A stretch of 64,000 nt of DNA from Lysinibacillus louembei (GCF_033880585.1 NZ_CP137624.1:1914001-1978000); one strand, 5' to 3'. Shown: positions 9,066-18,062, counted from the stretch's first letter. Numbers and translations are program-made. The notes: a model not told the origin generated them from the sequence alone.

Positions 9066-9449
9066 TTATGAATAAGTAATAAGTGTTCGTGTAGCAAATT
9101 CTAAGCCATTAATCGTTACCCAAATATGCCCTCTTGCATCAAAGCATCGAGTGAGTGTGCCACTATTTAATTTGAGAAGTGCTTGTTCAAAAGCTACTAA
9201 ACGCTCTTCGTTGATTAGAAAGTAACGAAAAGGATAATCGCCACTTTTTTGATCGAATTCAAACTTCGCATCGTATACATCATATGTTAATAAGAGTGTT
9301 TTCGTTTTGGATGGTGCATAGATAGGCATCTCATCAAATTGTACTTCAAAAGGGAAGAGATGTGCTTTTACTAAATGATAAATATGGGAATGGTCTAAAT
9401 TACAGCCATATGTTGATAATAAAATTTTGTTTACAACTAGTTCGTTCAT
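9066..9449 (-). CDS. Putative immunity protein of a toxin pair
   Basis: A 127-residue soluble acidic protein starting MNELVVNKILLSTYGCNLDH, with no family I recognise. The start is fixed by an ATGA overlap with the stop of the upstream secreted protein, so the two are translationally coupled. Small size, no signal peptide, position directly after a secreted protein with a variable-looking C-terminus, and AT-rich composition are the usual marks of an immunity gene. This is inference from context. The 80 bp downstream encode a short open stretch on the same strand (EVKEWILKIQQQL) that may be the tail of a decayed gene. Confidence 0.6.
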   Translation of the reverse strand: MNELVVNKILLSTYGCNLDHSHIYHLVKAHLFPFEVQFDEMPIYAPSKTKTLLLTYDVYDAKFEFDQKSGDYPFRYFLINEERLVAFEQALLKLNSGTLTRCFDARGHIWVTINGLEFATRTLITYS

Positions 9450-10171
9450 GGTGTTCCCCATTTTGGCAAGCTTCCATGAGTTATTTGGATTTGGCCGTGA
9501 TGCCAATCCCAATCCCAATCATTTCTTAAATGCCAATGCCAAGTGGATGTAGTTTTATTTGGATTCAAATTAACATGGAAACGTATAAAGTCCCCTGCAT
9601 CATCTTGTAATGAAAGAATATGTTCTCCTTGATTAATACCATTTGGAGCACTGCTATTTTCAGGGCCTTTATGTCCTTTTTTATTGTATTTTTTTACTGC
9701 TTGTTCAGCTGCATCTTGCATTTGAGGTATGACCTTTTTTTCTACTTCATCACCAATCCGCTTTCTAATTTCTTTCCCCATTTTCTTTTTTACAGCTTCT
9801 GCTACCAATGTACGAATTATTATAGGGAGTACAGCAGGTTGAGCTATTATTTCGTTATTATTAGTGGTAAAAGTCGTATTGACTTCACTTTCTGTACTGA
9901 AACCTTCATTTAAATAATAGTAAAGTAATGCAGTATTTTCATCTGAAATATTATATGATTTTAGAGTTTTCTCATCTGCAAACTCTAAAAATACTTCCTG
10001 ATTATAAGAAATAAATTCTACACCATTCTCAAAATCACTTCTTGTTATATTCCAATTTTCAAGTTGTGTATCTAGTGTATTTTGACTGGCTAAACTAGAA
10101 ATTGGAAGTAAATTTTGGATAATTAAAGTAAATATTACTAGTATTGATAATCTTTTAATTAATTTATTCAT
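9446..10171 (-). CDS. Secreted toxin-like protein with His/Trp-rich C-terminus
   Basis: 241 residues. It has a Sec signal peptide (MNKLIKRLSILVIFTLIIQN, then ISSLAS), a middle region of about 130 residues including a second hydrophobic patch (PAVLPIIIRTLVAEAVKKK), and a C-terminal domain starting near NGINQGEHILSLQDDAGDFI. The last 50 residues hold HWHLRNDWDWDWHHGQ, dense in His and Trp. The plan resembles the Firmicute SAR2788-type putative toxins as I recall them; similarity is not proven. ATG start with GAGGAA upstream. It overlaps its partner by four bases. A 272-bp AT-rich region separates it from the divergent HAD gene. Confidence 0.6.
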   Translation of the reverse strand: MNKLIKRLSILVIFTLIIQNLLPISSLASQNTLDTQLENWNITRSDFENGVEFISYNQEVFLEFADEKTLKSYNISDENTALLYYYLNEGFSTESEVNTTFTTNNNEIIAQPAVLPIIIRTLVAEAVKKKMGKEIRKRIGDEVEKKVIPQMQDAAEQAVKKYNKKGHKGPENSSAPNGINQGEHILSLQDDAGDFIRFHVNLNPNKTTSTWHWHLRNDWDWDWHHGQIQITHGSLPKWGTP

Positions 10172-10443
10172 TATTTCCTCACCTTTATTTTTTATATTCT
10201 GGGAGTTTCTATGTATTATTGTATATTTTACCTGTAAAAAATTGCAATAATTAAATTGTGTTTTTTTTATGAACTTTACTTCGATGAAAGTATTAAAATA
10301 ATAGTATTTAAAATCTGATTTGTTTTTTAGAATTGAATGCTTCTAATTAGATATTTTGTTATAAAATTTATGTTAAAAGAATGTTCTGAAAAGTTAGCTA
10401 TTATGGTAGGATAATAGAAGAATACATAGATAGGGGCTGCCAT

Positions 10444-11232
10444 ATGACAATTGAAACCATCATTTTTGATTTAGATGATACATTATTATGGGATAAAAAA
10501 TCAGTGCAAACAGCATTTGACAATACTTGTGCATATGCAAGTGAGCGTTATGCTGTGGATGCAAAGCAATTGGAGCAGGCTGTACGTGAGAGTGCTAGGG
10601 CGCTTTATGAAGCATATGAAACATATGATTATGCGATGCTAATTGGCATTAATCCATTTGAAGGGCTTTGGGGAACATTTGATGATCCAACTGAGATGTT
10701 TCAAAAAATGAAGTCACTTGTACCAGCATATCGTACAGATGCATGGACACAGGCGTTAGCAAAGCTTGGGGTTGAGGATGCTGCGTTTGGCTTTAAGCTT
10801 GGAGAGCGATTTGTAGCAGAGCGTAAAAAAAATCCATTTTTATATGAGGATACATTTGCGGTATTGGATGAACTAAAGGGAAAATATCAGCTCGTTTTGC
10901 TAACGAATGGTGCACCGAGCTTGCAAAATACCAAGCTTGAAATCACGCCGCAGCTCATATCTTATTTTGACCATATTATTATTTCAGGTGATTTCGGCAA
11001 AGGAAAGCCAGATGTAGCTATTTTTGAATATGTGCTAGAGCAGGCTAACACAACAGCTGAAAATGCCATAATGGTCGGCGACAATTTAATGACAGATATT
11101 TTAGGGGCATCGCGTATAGGGATGCGCAACGTCTGGGTGAACCGCGAGCACAAAGAGCCTAATGCAGAGGTAATACCTACATATGAAGTAGACTCATTAA
11201 CAGCATTTTTGACGCTTGTAAAGAGTCTATAA
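10444..11232 (+). CDS. HAD-family hydrolase (YsaA/YjjG-like)
   Basis: 262 residues with all four HAD motifs: FDLDDTLL at residues 8-15 (nucleophile Asp), LLTNGAP (motif II Thr), the Lys in GDFGKGKPD (III) and VGDNLMTDILGA (IV). A helical cap domain follows motif I. Length and layout fit the phosphatase/nucleotidase group with B. subtilis YsaA and E. coli YjjG; the substrate cannot be read from sequence. ATG start with AGGGGC upstream. Single-gene unit with its own terminator. Confidence 0.85.
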   Translation: MTIETIIFDLDDTLLWDKKSVQTAFDNTCAYASERYAVDAKQLEQAVRESARALYEAYETYDYAMLIGINPFEGLWGTFDDPTEMFQKMKSLVPAYRTDAWTQALAKLGVEDAAFGFKLGERFVAERKKNPFLYEDTFAVLDELKGKYQLVLLTNGAPSLQNTKLEITPQLISYFDHIIISGDFGKGKPDVAIFEYVLEQANTTAENAIMVGDNLMTDILGASRIGMRNVWVNREHKEPNAEVIPTYEVDSLTAFLTLVKSL

Positions 11233-11238
11233 AAATGG

Positions 11239-11277
11239 AGTGTGAAAGTAGCTAATTACTTTCACGCTTTTTTTATT
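11239..11277 (+). terminator. Terminator after the HAD gene
   Basis: GTGAAAGTA and TACTTTCAC arms (GCTAAT loop), then GCTTTTTTT. Confidence 0.9.
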
Positions 11278-11341
11278 CAACATATTGAATTTTCTGATTT
11301 TTTAGATATAATAGAGTATAGTGAATGGAGGGGAAATGTTT

Positions 11342-11677
11342 ATGAACTGTTGTGAAAACTGCCGACGTACAGCAGATATTGTGGAAATTCATCAATTACA
11401 TGTAGAAGGACATGTTGCAGAGCTTTGTCTCGCATGTCATGCTGTATTAGCGCAGGAAAGTCAGCGAGCACGCTTTTTCACGCTAGTACGTAGCAAAGAT
11501 CATAAATCCTCTAATACAGAAATGCAAAAAATTCATCGCAAGCTATCGCTTTTGATGACAGCAGGCATCATTGCAATTGCCTGTGTATCAGGAATAATGG
11601 TTGCAGATCATATGGACATATTACAAACAGCATCGACGCCATATTTGACGTTTGCGGAGCTGAATCAATATAAGTAA
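11342..11677 (+). CDS. Small zinc-ribbon membrane protein
   Basis: 111 residues. A CxxC pair at the N-terminus (CCENCR) and a second one about 30 residues later (LCLACH) make a probable zinc ribbon. A charged linker follows, then one membrane segment (LSLLMTAGIIAIACVSGIMVA) and a short outer tail. I do not recognise a named family. ATG at 11342 is preferred because GGAGGGG is correctly spaced; an ATG two codons earlier is too close to it. Its stop is followed by a terminator shared with the convergent deacetylase gene. Confidence 0.65.
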   Translation: MNCCENCRRTADIVEIHQLHVEGHVAELCLACHAVLAQESQRARFFTLVRSKDHKSSNTEMQKIHRKLSLLMTAGIIAIACVSGIMVADHMDILQTASTPYLTFAELNQYK

Positions 11678-11712
11678 AAGAAGGCTGATGATTTTCATCT
11701 AGCCTTCTTTTT
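11678..11712. terminator. Bidirectional terminator between zinc-ribbon and deacetylase genes
   Basis: AAGAAGGCT and AGCCTTCTT arms, with A-run before and T-run after, so it can serve both converging genes. Confidence 0.85.
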
Positions 11713-11725
11713 ATACGTAAAACGG

Positions 11726-12979
11726 TTACTGTGTAATGATTTCTGACACTGTCACAAATTCATAGCCTTGCTTTGATAAATAGCTTAAAACACTATCTAA
11801 AGCATCTGCTGTTGTTTGGTGAATATCATGCATTAATATAATGCTGCCATTGTGTGAGCCATTTTGTATGGCCTTTAACGTTTTAGCAGGCATATGATGT
11901 TGCCAATCGAGCGTATCAACAGACCATGTAACAAGCGGAACAGATAAGGAGCTTAAAATTTCTTTATTGTATGCGCCATACGGAGGTCTAAATAATGTTG
12001 GCTCCTCACCAATAATTGATTTAACAATAGTATTTGTTTCATTAATTTGTGCATTAACTTGATCTAGTGATATTTGCGTGAGCTTAGGGTGATTCCATGT
12101 ATGGTTGCCTATTTCATGCCCTGCATCATAAATTTCCTTTAACACTTTAGGACTCTTATTAACGCGATGTCCAGTCACGAAAAATGTTGCTTTTGCATCG
12201 TATTTTTCTAATGTTGCTAATATTTGCTTTGTCACAGTAGGATGTGGGCCATCATCAAAGGTTAAAGCAATGCGCTTCGTTTTTGTTGCAACACCTTGAC
12301 TGTATTTGCCAAGCTTTGGCATCGGAATTTCCTTTAAGCCATGTGCTAATACATAGCCTTCAACCTGTTGAGCTGACACAACATACGCCCAGCCTTGAAA
12401 ATCTGTATATACATCCACTTTCGTGTTTGCAGGAATGACAGATAGATTTTCCCCTGATTTACTTGCAACATCACGCACTACGAGCCCATCTGGTCGTTGG
12501 ACAAGCATTTTTTTAGTAGTCGGTATTTTTAATGCTGTTGCGATGACATATCCTGTTAAATTTCCATACTGAACAAAATACCAGTTTTCCTCATTCGTTG
12601 CGTATACATGTACGATGCTATTTACATAAAGATTGCCTAAATGCTTTGCTTGAGCAACTGTTGACTCGCGTACAATCGGTGGGTTTTTTGAAGATACAAG
12701 CATTAATTTTGCTTGAGCAGATTTCAGCGTAGTAGAAGGTACATAGCCTTGCTGACCTTTATATTCAATATGTGCCCACCCAGCTTTGACATTATGTAAA
12801 AGGACAATTGCTTTTGGTGGTAATGCTGTAATCGGTGTAACATAGTCCTCTGATAGTAAGTATGTTTCCTCTACAACAGTTCTTACCGCTGTTTTATTTT
12901 GCGCTGCTTTGGTTTCAATGTTCAGAAAGGCAATGCTTAGCAATAATACAGCAAGTAAACTAAAGAGCCATTTTTTCAT
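11726..12979 (-). CDS. SH3-domain polysaccharide deacetylase
   Basis: 417 residues with a Sec signal peptide (MKKWLFSLLAVLLLSIAFL), three bacterial SH3 repeats over residues about 30-220 (each with a W-x-V/I-x-Y-x-x-x-x-GYV pattern that binds cell wall), and a C-terminal NodB domain from about 230. The NodB metal site is visible: TFDDGPH, the HEIGNHTWNHP zinc histidines, FRPPYG and the late LMHDIH motif. It should deacetylate peptidoglycan or another wall glycan outside the cell. ATG start with GGAGAG upstream. It stands alone between two terminators. Confidence 0.9.
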   Translation of the reverse strand: MKKWLFSLLAVLLLSIAFLNIETKAAQNKTAVRTVVEETYLLSEDYVTPITALPPKAIVLLHNVKAGWAHIEYKGQQGYVPSTTLKSAQAKLMLVSSKNPPIVRESTVAQAKHLGNLYVNSIVHVYATNEENWYFVQYGNLTGYVIATALKIPTTKKMLVQRPDGLVVRDVASKSGENLSVIPANTKVDVYTDFQGWAYVVSAQQVEGYVLAHGLKEIPMPKLGKYSQGVATKTKRIALTFDDGPHPTVTKQILATLEKYDAKATFFVTGHRVNKSPKVLKEIYDAGHEIGNHTWNHPKLTQISLDQVNAQINETNTIVKSIIGEEPTLFRPPYGAYNKEILSSLSVPLVTWSVDTLDWQHHMPAKTLKAIQNGSHNGSIILMHDIHQTTADALDSVLSYLSKQGYEFVTVSEIITQ

Positions 12980-13093
12980 ATACGATCTCTCCTTTGCTTA
13001 CCATTATATGCGACAGCGAATAAATAAGTAAAAAGAGAAGTCTGAAAAAAGGAAGGAATTTTTTACAATAAAGCGTTTATAGCAAATAATACA

Positions 13094-13137
13094 TTGTCTG
13101 AAAAGTAGCGCATTCAGGCTTCTTTTCAGACAATTAT
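13094..13137 (-). terminator. Hairpin downstream of serA
   Basis: TTGTCTGAAAAG and CTTTTCAGACAA form a 12-bp stem around a 17-base loop directly after serA on the minus strand. The U-run is poor. Confidence 0.55.
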
Positions 13138-13142
13138 TATTG

Positions 13143-14768
13143 CTACAGTGTAATTGCTTTCACTTCGTCAATGTTTTCGAGCTGTGCGACATATTGTAAA
13201 TCTTCAGCTGTGACAATATTGTCGATTGCCAGCATCATTACTGCCGAACCACCGACCATATCGCGACCTACTTGCATTGTGGCGATATTAATATCCTTTT
13301 CAGCTAATTTTGTTGCGACGCGACCGATTGCGCCAGGCTTATCCGTATTTTTAACATATAAAAGGTTACCTGCTGGAATAACATCGACTACAAAGCCCTC
13401 TACTTTGACAATGCGTGCACCTAAACCATTTAATAAAGTACCTGCAACTGTATGCGTTTCATTAGCTGTTTTAATTTCAACTGTAATTAAATTTGTAAAG
13501 CCTTTTGCTGTCGTTGTTTTATGCTCATTAATGTTCATGCCGATACGCTCAGCAAGGTAACGAGCGTTGACATTGTTGACATGTGTGCCGTGGTTTGTTG
13601 ATAGCAAGCCTTTAATTGCATTTGCTGTTAACGGGCGTACATCAAAGTTTGCAACATCCCCAGCATAGGAAATATTTAATTCCTTTACTGCTTCAGTTGT
13701 TACTTGAATTAGAAATTGTCCAAGCTTTTCAGCAAGCCCGAAAAACGGCTCGATTTGTGCTAGCTTTTCTTTTGAAATGGACGGCATATTGACAGGGTTT
13801 GTAACAGTGCCTGTTTTGAAAAATTTAATAATATCATTTGATACATCAACAGCAACAGATTCCTGTGCCTCGATAGTAGATGCGCCTAAATGTGGTGTTG
13901 CAATGACTTCAGGTAATGTTAATAATGGATGGTCTGTTGCAGGCTCTGTAATGAAAACATCTAATGCTGCACCTGCTACTTTTTTCGCTACAATCGCATC
14001 GTATAAATCATCTTCATTAATAATACCGCCGCGTGCACAGTTAATAATGCGAACACCGTCTTTCATAATAGCAAAGCGCTCTTTATTAATCAGGTTGCGC
14101 GTTTCTGGTAATAACGGTGTATGCACTGTAATAAAGTCAGCCGCAGCACATACTTCATCAACTGTTCCTTTTGTGACACCAAGCTCTTGTGCACGCTCCT
14201 CAGATAAAAATGGATCGTAGGCAATCACTTTCATGCGCTGACCTTTTGCTCGATATGCGACTTCCACACCGATACGTCCCATGCCAATAATACCTAAAAC
14301 TTTATGTTTTAATTCAACACCAACATAAGATTTGCGATCCCAAATACCATTTTTTAACGTATTAAATGCTTGTGGGATGTAGCGGGCAAGCGCAGTCATC
14401 ATCGCAATCGTATGCTCAGCTGCAGAGTTTGTATTGCCATCTGGCGCATTGACAACGATAATTCCATGCTCTGTTGCAGCGGCTAAGTCGATATTATCAA
14501 CACCAACACCTGCACGCCCAATCAATTTTAAATTTTTGGCTGCTTCAATTACTTCGCGTGTTACAGTTGTTTGTGAACGCACTAACAGCACATCAACATT
14601 GGCAATTTTTTCGATTAATTGCGACTGTGTTAAGCCTGTATCTGTTATGATATTTAAATTCAATTCAGATTCTTGGATTAATGGATAAATGCCATCCTCA
14701 CTTAATGGATCAGCGATAAAAACCGTAATTGCTTTTGTTGCTCTTTCTACTGCTTGCGTTGTCATCAT
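13143..14768 (-). CDS. serA: D-3-phosphoglycerate dehydrogenase
   Basis: 541 residues, slightly longer than B. subtilis SerA because of an N-terminal extension. It catalyses the first step of serine synthesis, oxidation of 3-phosphoglycerate with NAD. Visible are the [11 protein letters not shown] segment, the nucleotide-binding GIIGMGRIG, the catalytic-region [10 protein letters not shown] and HLGAST (His-Glu pair), an intervening domain, and a C-terminal ACT domain ([26 protein letters not shown] is its core region). ATG start, with a second ATG one codon later and GGAGAG upstream. It is controlled by the serine-type T-box in front of it. serC lies elsewhere in the window, not in the same operon. 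Confidence 0.96.
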   Translation of the reverse strand: MMTTQAVERATKAITVFIADPLSEDGIYPLIQESELNLNIITDTGLTQSQLIEKIANVDVLLVRSQTTVTREVIEAAKNLKLIGRAGVGVDNIDLAAATEHGIIVVNAPDGNTNSAAEHTIAMMTALARYIPQAFNTLKNGIWDRKSYVGVELKHKVLGIIGMGRIGVEVAYRAKGQRMKVIAYDPFLSEERAQELGVTKGTVDEVCAAADFITVHTPLLPETRNLINKERFAIMKDGVRIINCARGGIINEDDLYDAIVAKKVAGAALDVFITEPATDHPLLTLPEVIATPHLGASTIEAQESVAVDVSNDIIKFFKTGTVTNPVNMPSISKEKLAQIEPFFGLAEKLGQFLIQVTTEAVKELNISYAGDVANFDVRPLTANAIKGLLSTNHGTHVNNVNARYLAERIGMNINEHKTTTAKGFTNLITVEIKTANETHTVAGTLLNGLGARIVKVEGFVVDVIPAGNLLYVKNTDKPGAIGRVATKLAEKDINIATMQVGRDMVGGSAVMMLAIDNIVTAEDLQYVAQLENIDEVKAITL

Positions 14769-14791
14769 TTCATTCTCTCCTTTAATTTTTA

Positions 14792-15065
14792 AATAAAATA
14801 AAAAGCCCTTCGCTCCCTACATCAACATGTAAGGGGCGAAAGGCTATAAAGAACATACTTACGCGGTACCACCCTTATTCATTGCAAAAATATTCAGAAA
14901 AATATAATTGCAATCTTTCCAATGCGTAACGAGCATGACGCGGATAAGTATACTGTAATTTTCCACTTATCTATTCAGGAGTGGAACTACATTCGTCTTC
15001 TTCACTGATTCGCACCAACCATCAGCTCTCTTTAGAACAAGTACGATGAGCATGTCTCCGTCACA
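14792..15065 (-). promoter_or_regulatory. T-box riboswitch controlling serA (serine specifier)
   Basis: The minus strand carries the T-box sequence GGGTGGTACCGCG (14862-14874), which binds the tRNA acceptor end. A terminator follows, with AGCC...GCGAAGGGC arms and a TTTTTATTTT run at 14792-14804. Stem I opens with GGAG near 15057 and closes with CTCC near 14980; immediately inside the closing side is TCC followed by A (14983-14985), a serine codon in specifier position. Uncharged tRNA-Ser should stabilise the antiterminator and switch serA on. Confidence 0.93.
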
Positions 15066-15368
15066 ATATTTTGCATATTTAAATTTGATAACATCATAAG
15101 CCGGAAATAAATGTTTGTCAACGACTTTTTCCGAAAAAAACGAAAAAATAATCTGAAAAATTTGTTTGTATGCACTGAAAAGCGAACTAATTTATTAAAA
15201 TATTTTATTAATGTTCGTATTTTGTAACCGTTATCATTTTAAGAAAAGCTTATTATAACAAAGAATACAGAATATTGAGTTAATTGTAATTTAAAATGGA
15301 AAATGTTCGATATTTACTAAATTTTTTTTAGAAAAAGGAATTCGACAATAAAAGTAGAATATTAAAAG
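15066..15368. other. AT-rich intergenic region with serA promoter
   Basis: No gene is visible. It should hold the serA promoter (minus strand) and the crotonase promoter (plus strand). A CodY-box-like AATAATCTGAAAAAT lies at 15147-15161, 12 of 15 matching AATTTTCWGAAAATT. Confidence 0.5.
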
Positions 15369-15386
15369 TGAATGGATATTCATTAT
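15369..15386 (+). promoter_or_regulatory. FadR-like operator before the crotonase
   Basis: TGAATGGATATTCATTAT, an imperfect palindrome matching the remembered FadR consensus TGAATGAMTANTCATTCA at 14 of 17 defined positions. It sits just before the ribosome site of a predicted fatty-acid degradation gene. Confidence 0.6.
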
Positions 15387-15400
15387 TGGAGGAGATAGCT

Positions 15401-16183
15401 GTGAATTACACAACAATTAATTTAGAAATATTAGAGCGAAAAGCGATTTTAACATTAAATCGTCCACAAGCAATGAATGCAATGGATGCGACAATGATGC
15501 AGGAATTAGCTAACTGCTTAGAGCAGTTACACGAACAACCGGATGTGCAAGTGTTAATTGTCAAAGGTGAAGGCCGTGCCTTTTCAGCTGGTGGCGATAT
15601 TAAAATGATGCTTGGTGCAGATGGAGCGGTTGATTTTGAAGCGCTGATGTCCTCAATTACCCGCTTTACAAAAGCCTACTACACATTGCCGATGCTAACG
15701 ATTGCACAAATCCATGGTGCAGCAGCTGGGTTAGCCTTTAGCCTAGCGTTAGCAAGTGATGTAGTTGTTGCAGAAGAATCCGCAAAGCTTGCGATGAACT
15801 TTATTGGCATTGGACTTGTTCCAGATGGTGGCGGTCATTTCTTTATGAAGGAGCGCTTAGGTGTAGCAAAAGCGAAGCAGCTCATTTGGGAAGGCAAAGT
15901 GATGGAGGCACAGGAGGCATTAGCACAAGGATTAGTAGATTACGTTGTGCCAGATAGTGCGGCAACTGCAACCGTAGACCAAATTGTAGGTAAAATGCTA
16001 GCATCACCAATTGCTGCAATGCTTGAAACAAAGCAAATTTTGCATACAGAAAAATTACCAGAGCTAGAGCGTATTTTGCAGGCAGAAGCTAAAGCTCAAG
16101 CAAAAATGCATGCAACAAAGGATCATCAAGAGGGCATTACGGCATTTGTTGAAAAGCGCCCACCTAATTTTATAGGGCAGTAA
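15401..16183 (+). CDS. Enoyl-CoA hydratase/isomerase family protein
   Basis: 260 residues with the crotonase fold: LNRPQAMNAMD near the N-terminus, GRAFSAGGDIKMM forming the first oxyanion-hole strand, and the second oxyanion segment AQIHGAAAGLAFSLALASDVVVA. The catalytic-glutamate region reads GIGLVPDGGGHFFM, which has Asp-Gly rather than the usual Glu of hydratases, so isomerase or another acyl-CoA reaction is possible. GTG at 15401 is chosen because GGAGGAG lies seven bases upstream. The FadR-like site places it in fatty-acid catabolism. Single gene with its own terminator. Confidence 0.85.
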   Translation: MNYTTINLEILERKAILTLNRPQAMNAMDATMMQELANCLEQLHEQPDVQVLIVKGEGRAFSAGGDIKMMLGADGAVDFEALMSSITRFTKAYYTLPMLTIAQIHGAAAGLAFSLALASDVVVAEESAKLAMNFIGIGLVPDGGGHFFMKERLGVAKAKQLIWEGKVMEAQEALAQGLVDYVVPDSAATATVDQIVGKMLASPIAAMLETKQILHTEKLPELERILQAEAKAQAKMHATKDHQEGITAFVEKRPPNFIGQ

Positions 16184-16185
16184 GC

Positions 16186-16222
16186 AAAAAAAACGCGAAA
16201 ATCCATTTTCGCGTTTTTTATA
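16186..16222 (+). terminator. Terminator after the crotonase gene
   Basis: AAACGCGAAAAT and ATTTTCGCGTTT arms, loop CC, flanked by A- and T-runs. Confidence 0.92.
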
Positions 16223-16473
16223 TTTTTCCAAGAAAAAATTAAAATTGATTGTAGTTATTAATAAAATTACGATAGTGTAAAGTTTGTTATTCCTCATTTC
16301 ATATAGAAAATACACAATAGCTATAATCAATAAATAAACGCAGCTATACATCCCTAACAAATTGTTAACTTTAGTTGGGAAATAAATAGAAAAAATATAT
16401 GGAGAATAAACACCAAATGTTGTCTATTAATTGGCGTGTTTTTAGGGAGAAATGCTTTTTATTAGGCACACAC

Positions 16474-16609
16474 TCGTTGATTGAAGTGGAGGGTGGCGAC
16501 TCCAGCGGAAAGTGTGCGAGCTGAAAAACCATTTATTTCGGCATTCGCCAAAATAAATTAGTTGAAGCCGTATCCACGGAAAGCGTCCACTCGCAACGGA
16601 AATCAACGA
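16474..16609. repeat. Dispersed palindromic repeat, MITE/REP-like
   Basis: A 136-bp element bounded by the inverted pair TCGTTGATT and AATCAACGA. Inside are GACTCCAGCGGAAAG and GGAAAGCGTCCACTCG, G/C-rich compared with the AT-rich surroundings. Similar GCGGAAAGCG-type palindromes are scattered through Bacillaceae genomes. A possible remnant, CCGCTTTCCGTGGAG, occurs near 6037 before the TPR-GGDEF gene. The rest of 16223-16473 shows no gene. Confidence 0.6.
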
Positions 16610-16731
16610 ATTCTTAGGTATTCTCTGTAAAATAAAGGCTCATCAACACGCCTGTTATTATCTTTCATAAAAAGCCATACAATACAGCTACATAGTATAG
16701 TTAGAATGCTACTGCCTAATACTAATGCCAA
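16603..16731 (-). CDS. Tiny single-membrane-segment protein
   Basis: An open frame of 42 residues, too short for most gene finders. TTG start, with a perfect GAAGGAGG eight to nine bases upstream, supports translation. The product is one membrane helix (ALVLGSSILTILCSCIVWLF) followed by a charged tail MKDNNRRVDEPLFYREY. The shape recalls the small accessory subunits of symporters in Firmicutes, but no symporter gene is adjacent. The last codons and stop (TGA) run into the end of the palindromic repeat, so the original C-terminus may have been replaced. Confidence 0.5.
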   Translation of the reverse strand: MALVLGSSILTILCSCIVWLFMKDNNRRVDEPLFYREYLRIR

Positions 16732-16883
16732 ATTTTAACCTCCTTCAAATATTGAATAAATTTCTCTTAAGCATAGCATCGCTTTCTGCAAAAAGGAGTA
16801 AATCTGCTAGTCAAATAAAATTCACTGTACATCTATGCGAAAGATGATTATTATATAAAAGATAAAATTGAGGGGAAGCATAT

Positions 16884-18062
16884 ATGGAAGGCAAATATTA
16901 TACAAATCAAAGTGTCAATGTTTATTGTCCTACAGTAGAAAAGGCAGTGGATACTTGTTCACACTATATAACGAATAATGAGCGATTATTGCTTGAAGTG
17001 CCATTTGAGCAATATGAGGAAATTATTAGTGTTATGAAGCAGCAAGTAAGCGATACAATTGATTACACCCAAATCATTAAAAAAGGCGCTTTTACTTATG
17101 CCCAAATTGAACATATAACACTTGCAAGAAATATTCATGGTTTAACGATGGATGAGCAGGGACGTATCCATTTTGTTAATGATGCAATTAGCATCAGTGC
17201 AGTAACTGCCTTTGCCCAAAGTAAGTGGAACGGTGCACCACGTAAAGTGGCGATTGAAAATGGCATCCATACAGGTCTAGCTGTTTTAGGAGAAACATTC
17301 GCTGAGGAAGTCATCTCATTACAAATATATAATCATGAAGAGATTATAGCGGATTTTGATTTAAACCCTGATATACGAGGTGCCTTTAAAACAGGTGGTG
17401 CGAAAATGGCCTCTAAAAAAATGGCTACAGCGATAACGAAAAAGGCGATGATTAGCTCTGCCGCACTAAAAAAAGGCATTATGCTATTGAATACGAATGT
17501 AGTGACAGGTGCACTTGTTACAGGCATGATGTCGACAGTGGATATTGCGCATACGGTGAGAGGGAAAATGTCCTCACAGCAATTATTTAAAAATATCGCA
17601 AAAACGGCTGCTAGTGTAACCGGTGGTATGATAGGAATGCTTGTTGGAAGCGGTATTGGCCTGACAATTCCAAATGTTAGTACAGCGATTGTCAGCATGA
17701 TTGGCGCAATTGTTGGATTGCTTATCGGAAGCGGCTTAGCTAGCAAAATTACAAAGCGAGCTCTTGATATGTTTATACGCGATGATGCACTACAAATGCT
17801 CGATATTTTTAATGAGCGCTTAACTGTTTTAGCTGGGGAGTATTTATTGAATGAGAAGGAGCTAGAGCAAGCATTACATGATTTCGAAGCATTGCACAAT
17901 ATGCCAAAAATGCTAAAAGAAATGTATGCAGCTGAAGACCGAGAACAATTTGCAGACCAATTAATTCAAGGTGAGTTAATGCGTATTGTTAAATTGCGCA
18001 TGTATTTGCATGTACCAACAAATGAAGAAATATATGAGGTGCTTCAGCCAATGGCGATGTAA
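16884..18062 (+). CDS. Unknown protein with glycine-zipper membrane region
   Basis: 392 residues, unrecognised. No signal peptide. Residues about 1-150 are mixed alpha/beta and soluble; 160-300 are rich in Gly, Ala and Lys and contain a long hydrophobic stretch with small-residue spacing (GGMIGMLVGSGIGLTIP, then MIGAIVGLLIGSGLAS), typical of glycine-zipper membrane hairpins; the C-terminal 90 are charged helices. An upstream paired KKMATAITKKAM segment is basic. The pattern could suit a membrane-inserting or scaffold protein. ATG start with GAGGGG upstream. Single gene, terminator directly after. Confidence 0.7.
   Translation: MEGKYYTNQSVNVYCPTVEKAVDTCSHYITNNERLLLEVPFEQYEEIISVMKQQVSDTIDYTQIIKKGAFTYAQIEHITLARNIHGLTMDEQGRIHFVNDAISISAVTAFAQSKWNGAPRKVAIENGIHTGLAVLGETFAEEVISLQIYNHEEIIADFDLNPDIRGAFKTGGAKMASKKMATAITKKAMISSAALKKGIMLLNTNVVTGALVTGMMSTVDIAHTVRGKMSSQQLFKNIAKTAASVTGGMIGMLVGSGIGLTIPNVSTAIVSMIGAIVGLLIGSGLASKITKRALDMFIRDDALQMLDIFNERLTVLAGEYLLNEKELEQALHDFEALHNMPKMLKEMYAAEDREQFADQLIQGELMRIVKLRMYLHVPTNEEIYEVLQPMAM

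Noticed and set aside
9446-11232. Genomic island or prophage remnant around the toxin pair
   Set aside because: Although AT-rich, no integrase, att-like repeats, tRNA or phage genes flank it; the neighbours are ordinary chromosomal genes.
13171-14688. Long open frames on the strand opposite serA
   Set aside because: They are antisense shadows of serA, with no ribosome sites and no recognisable motifs.
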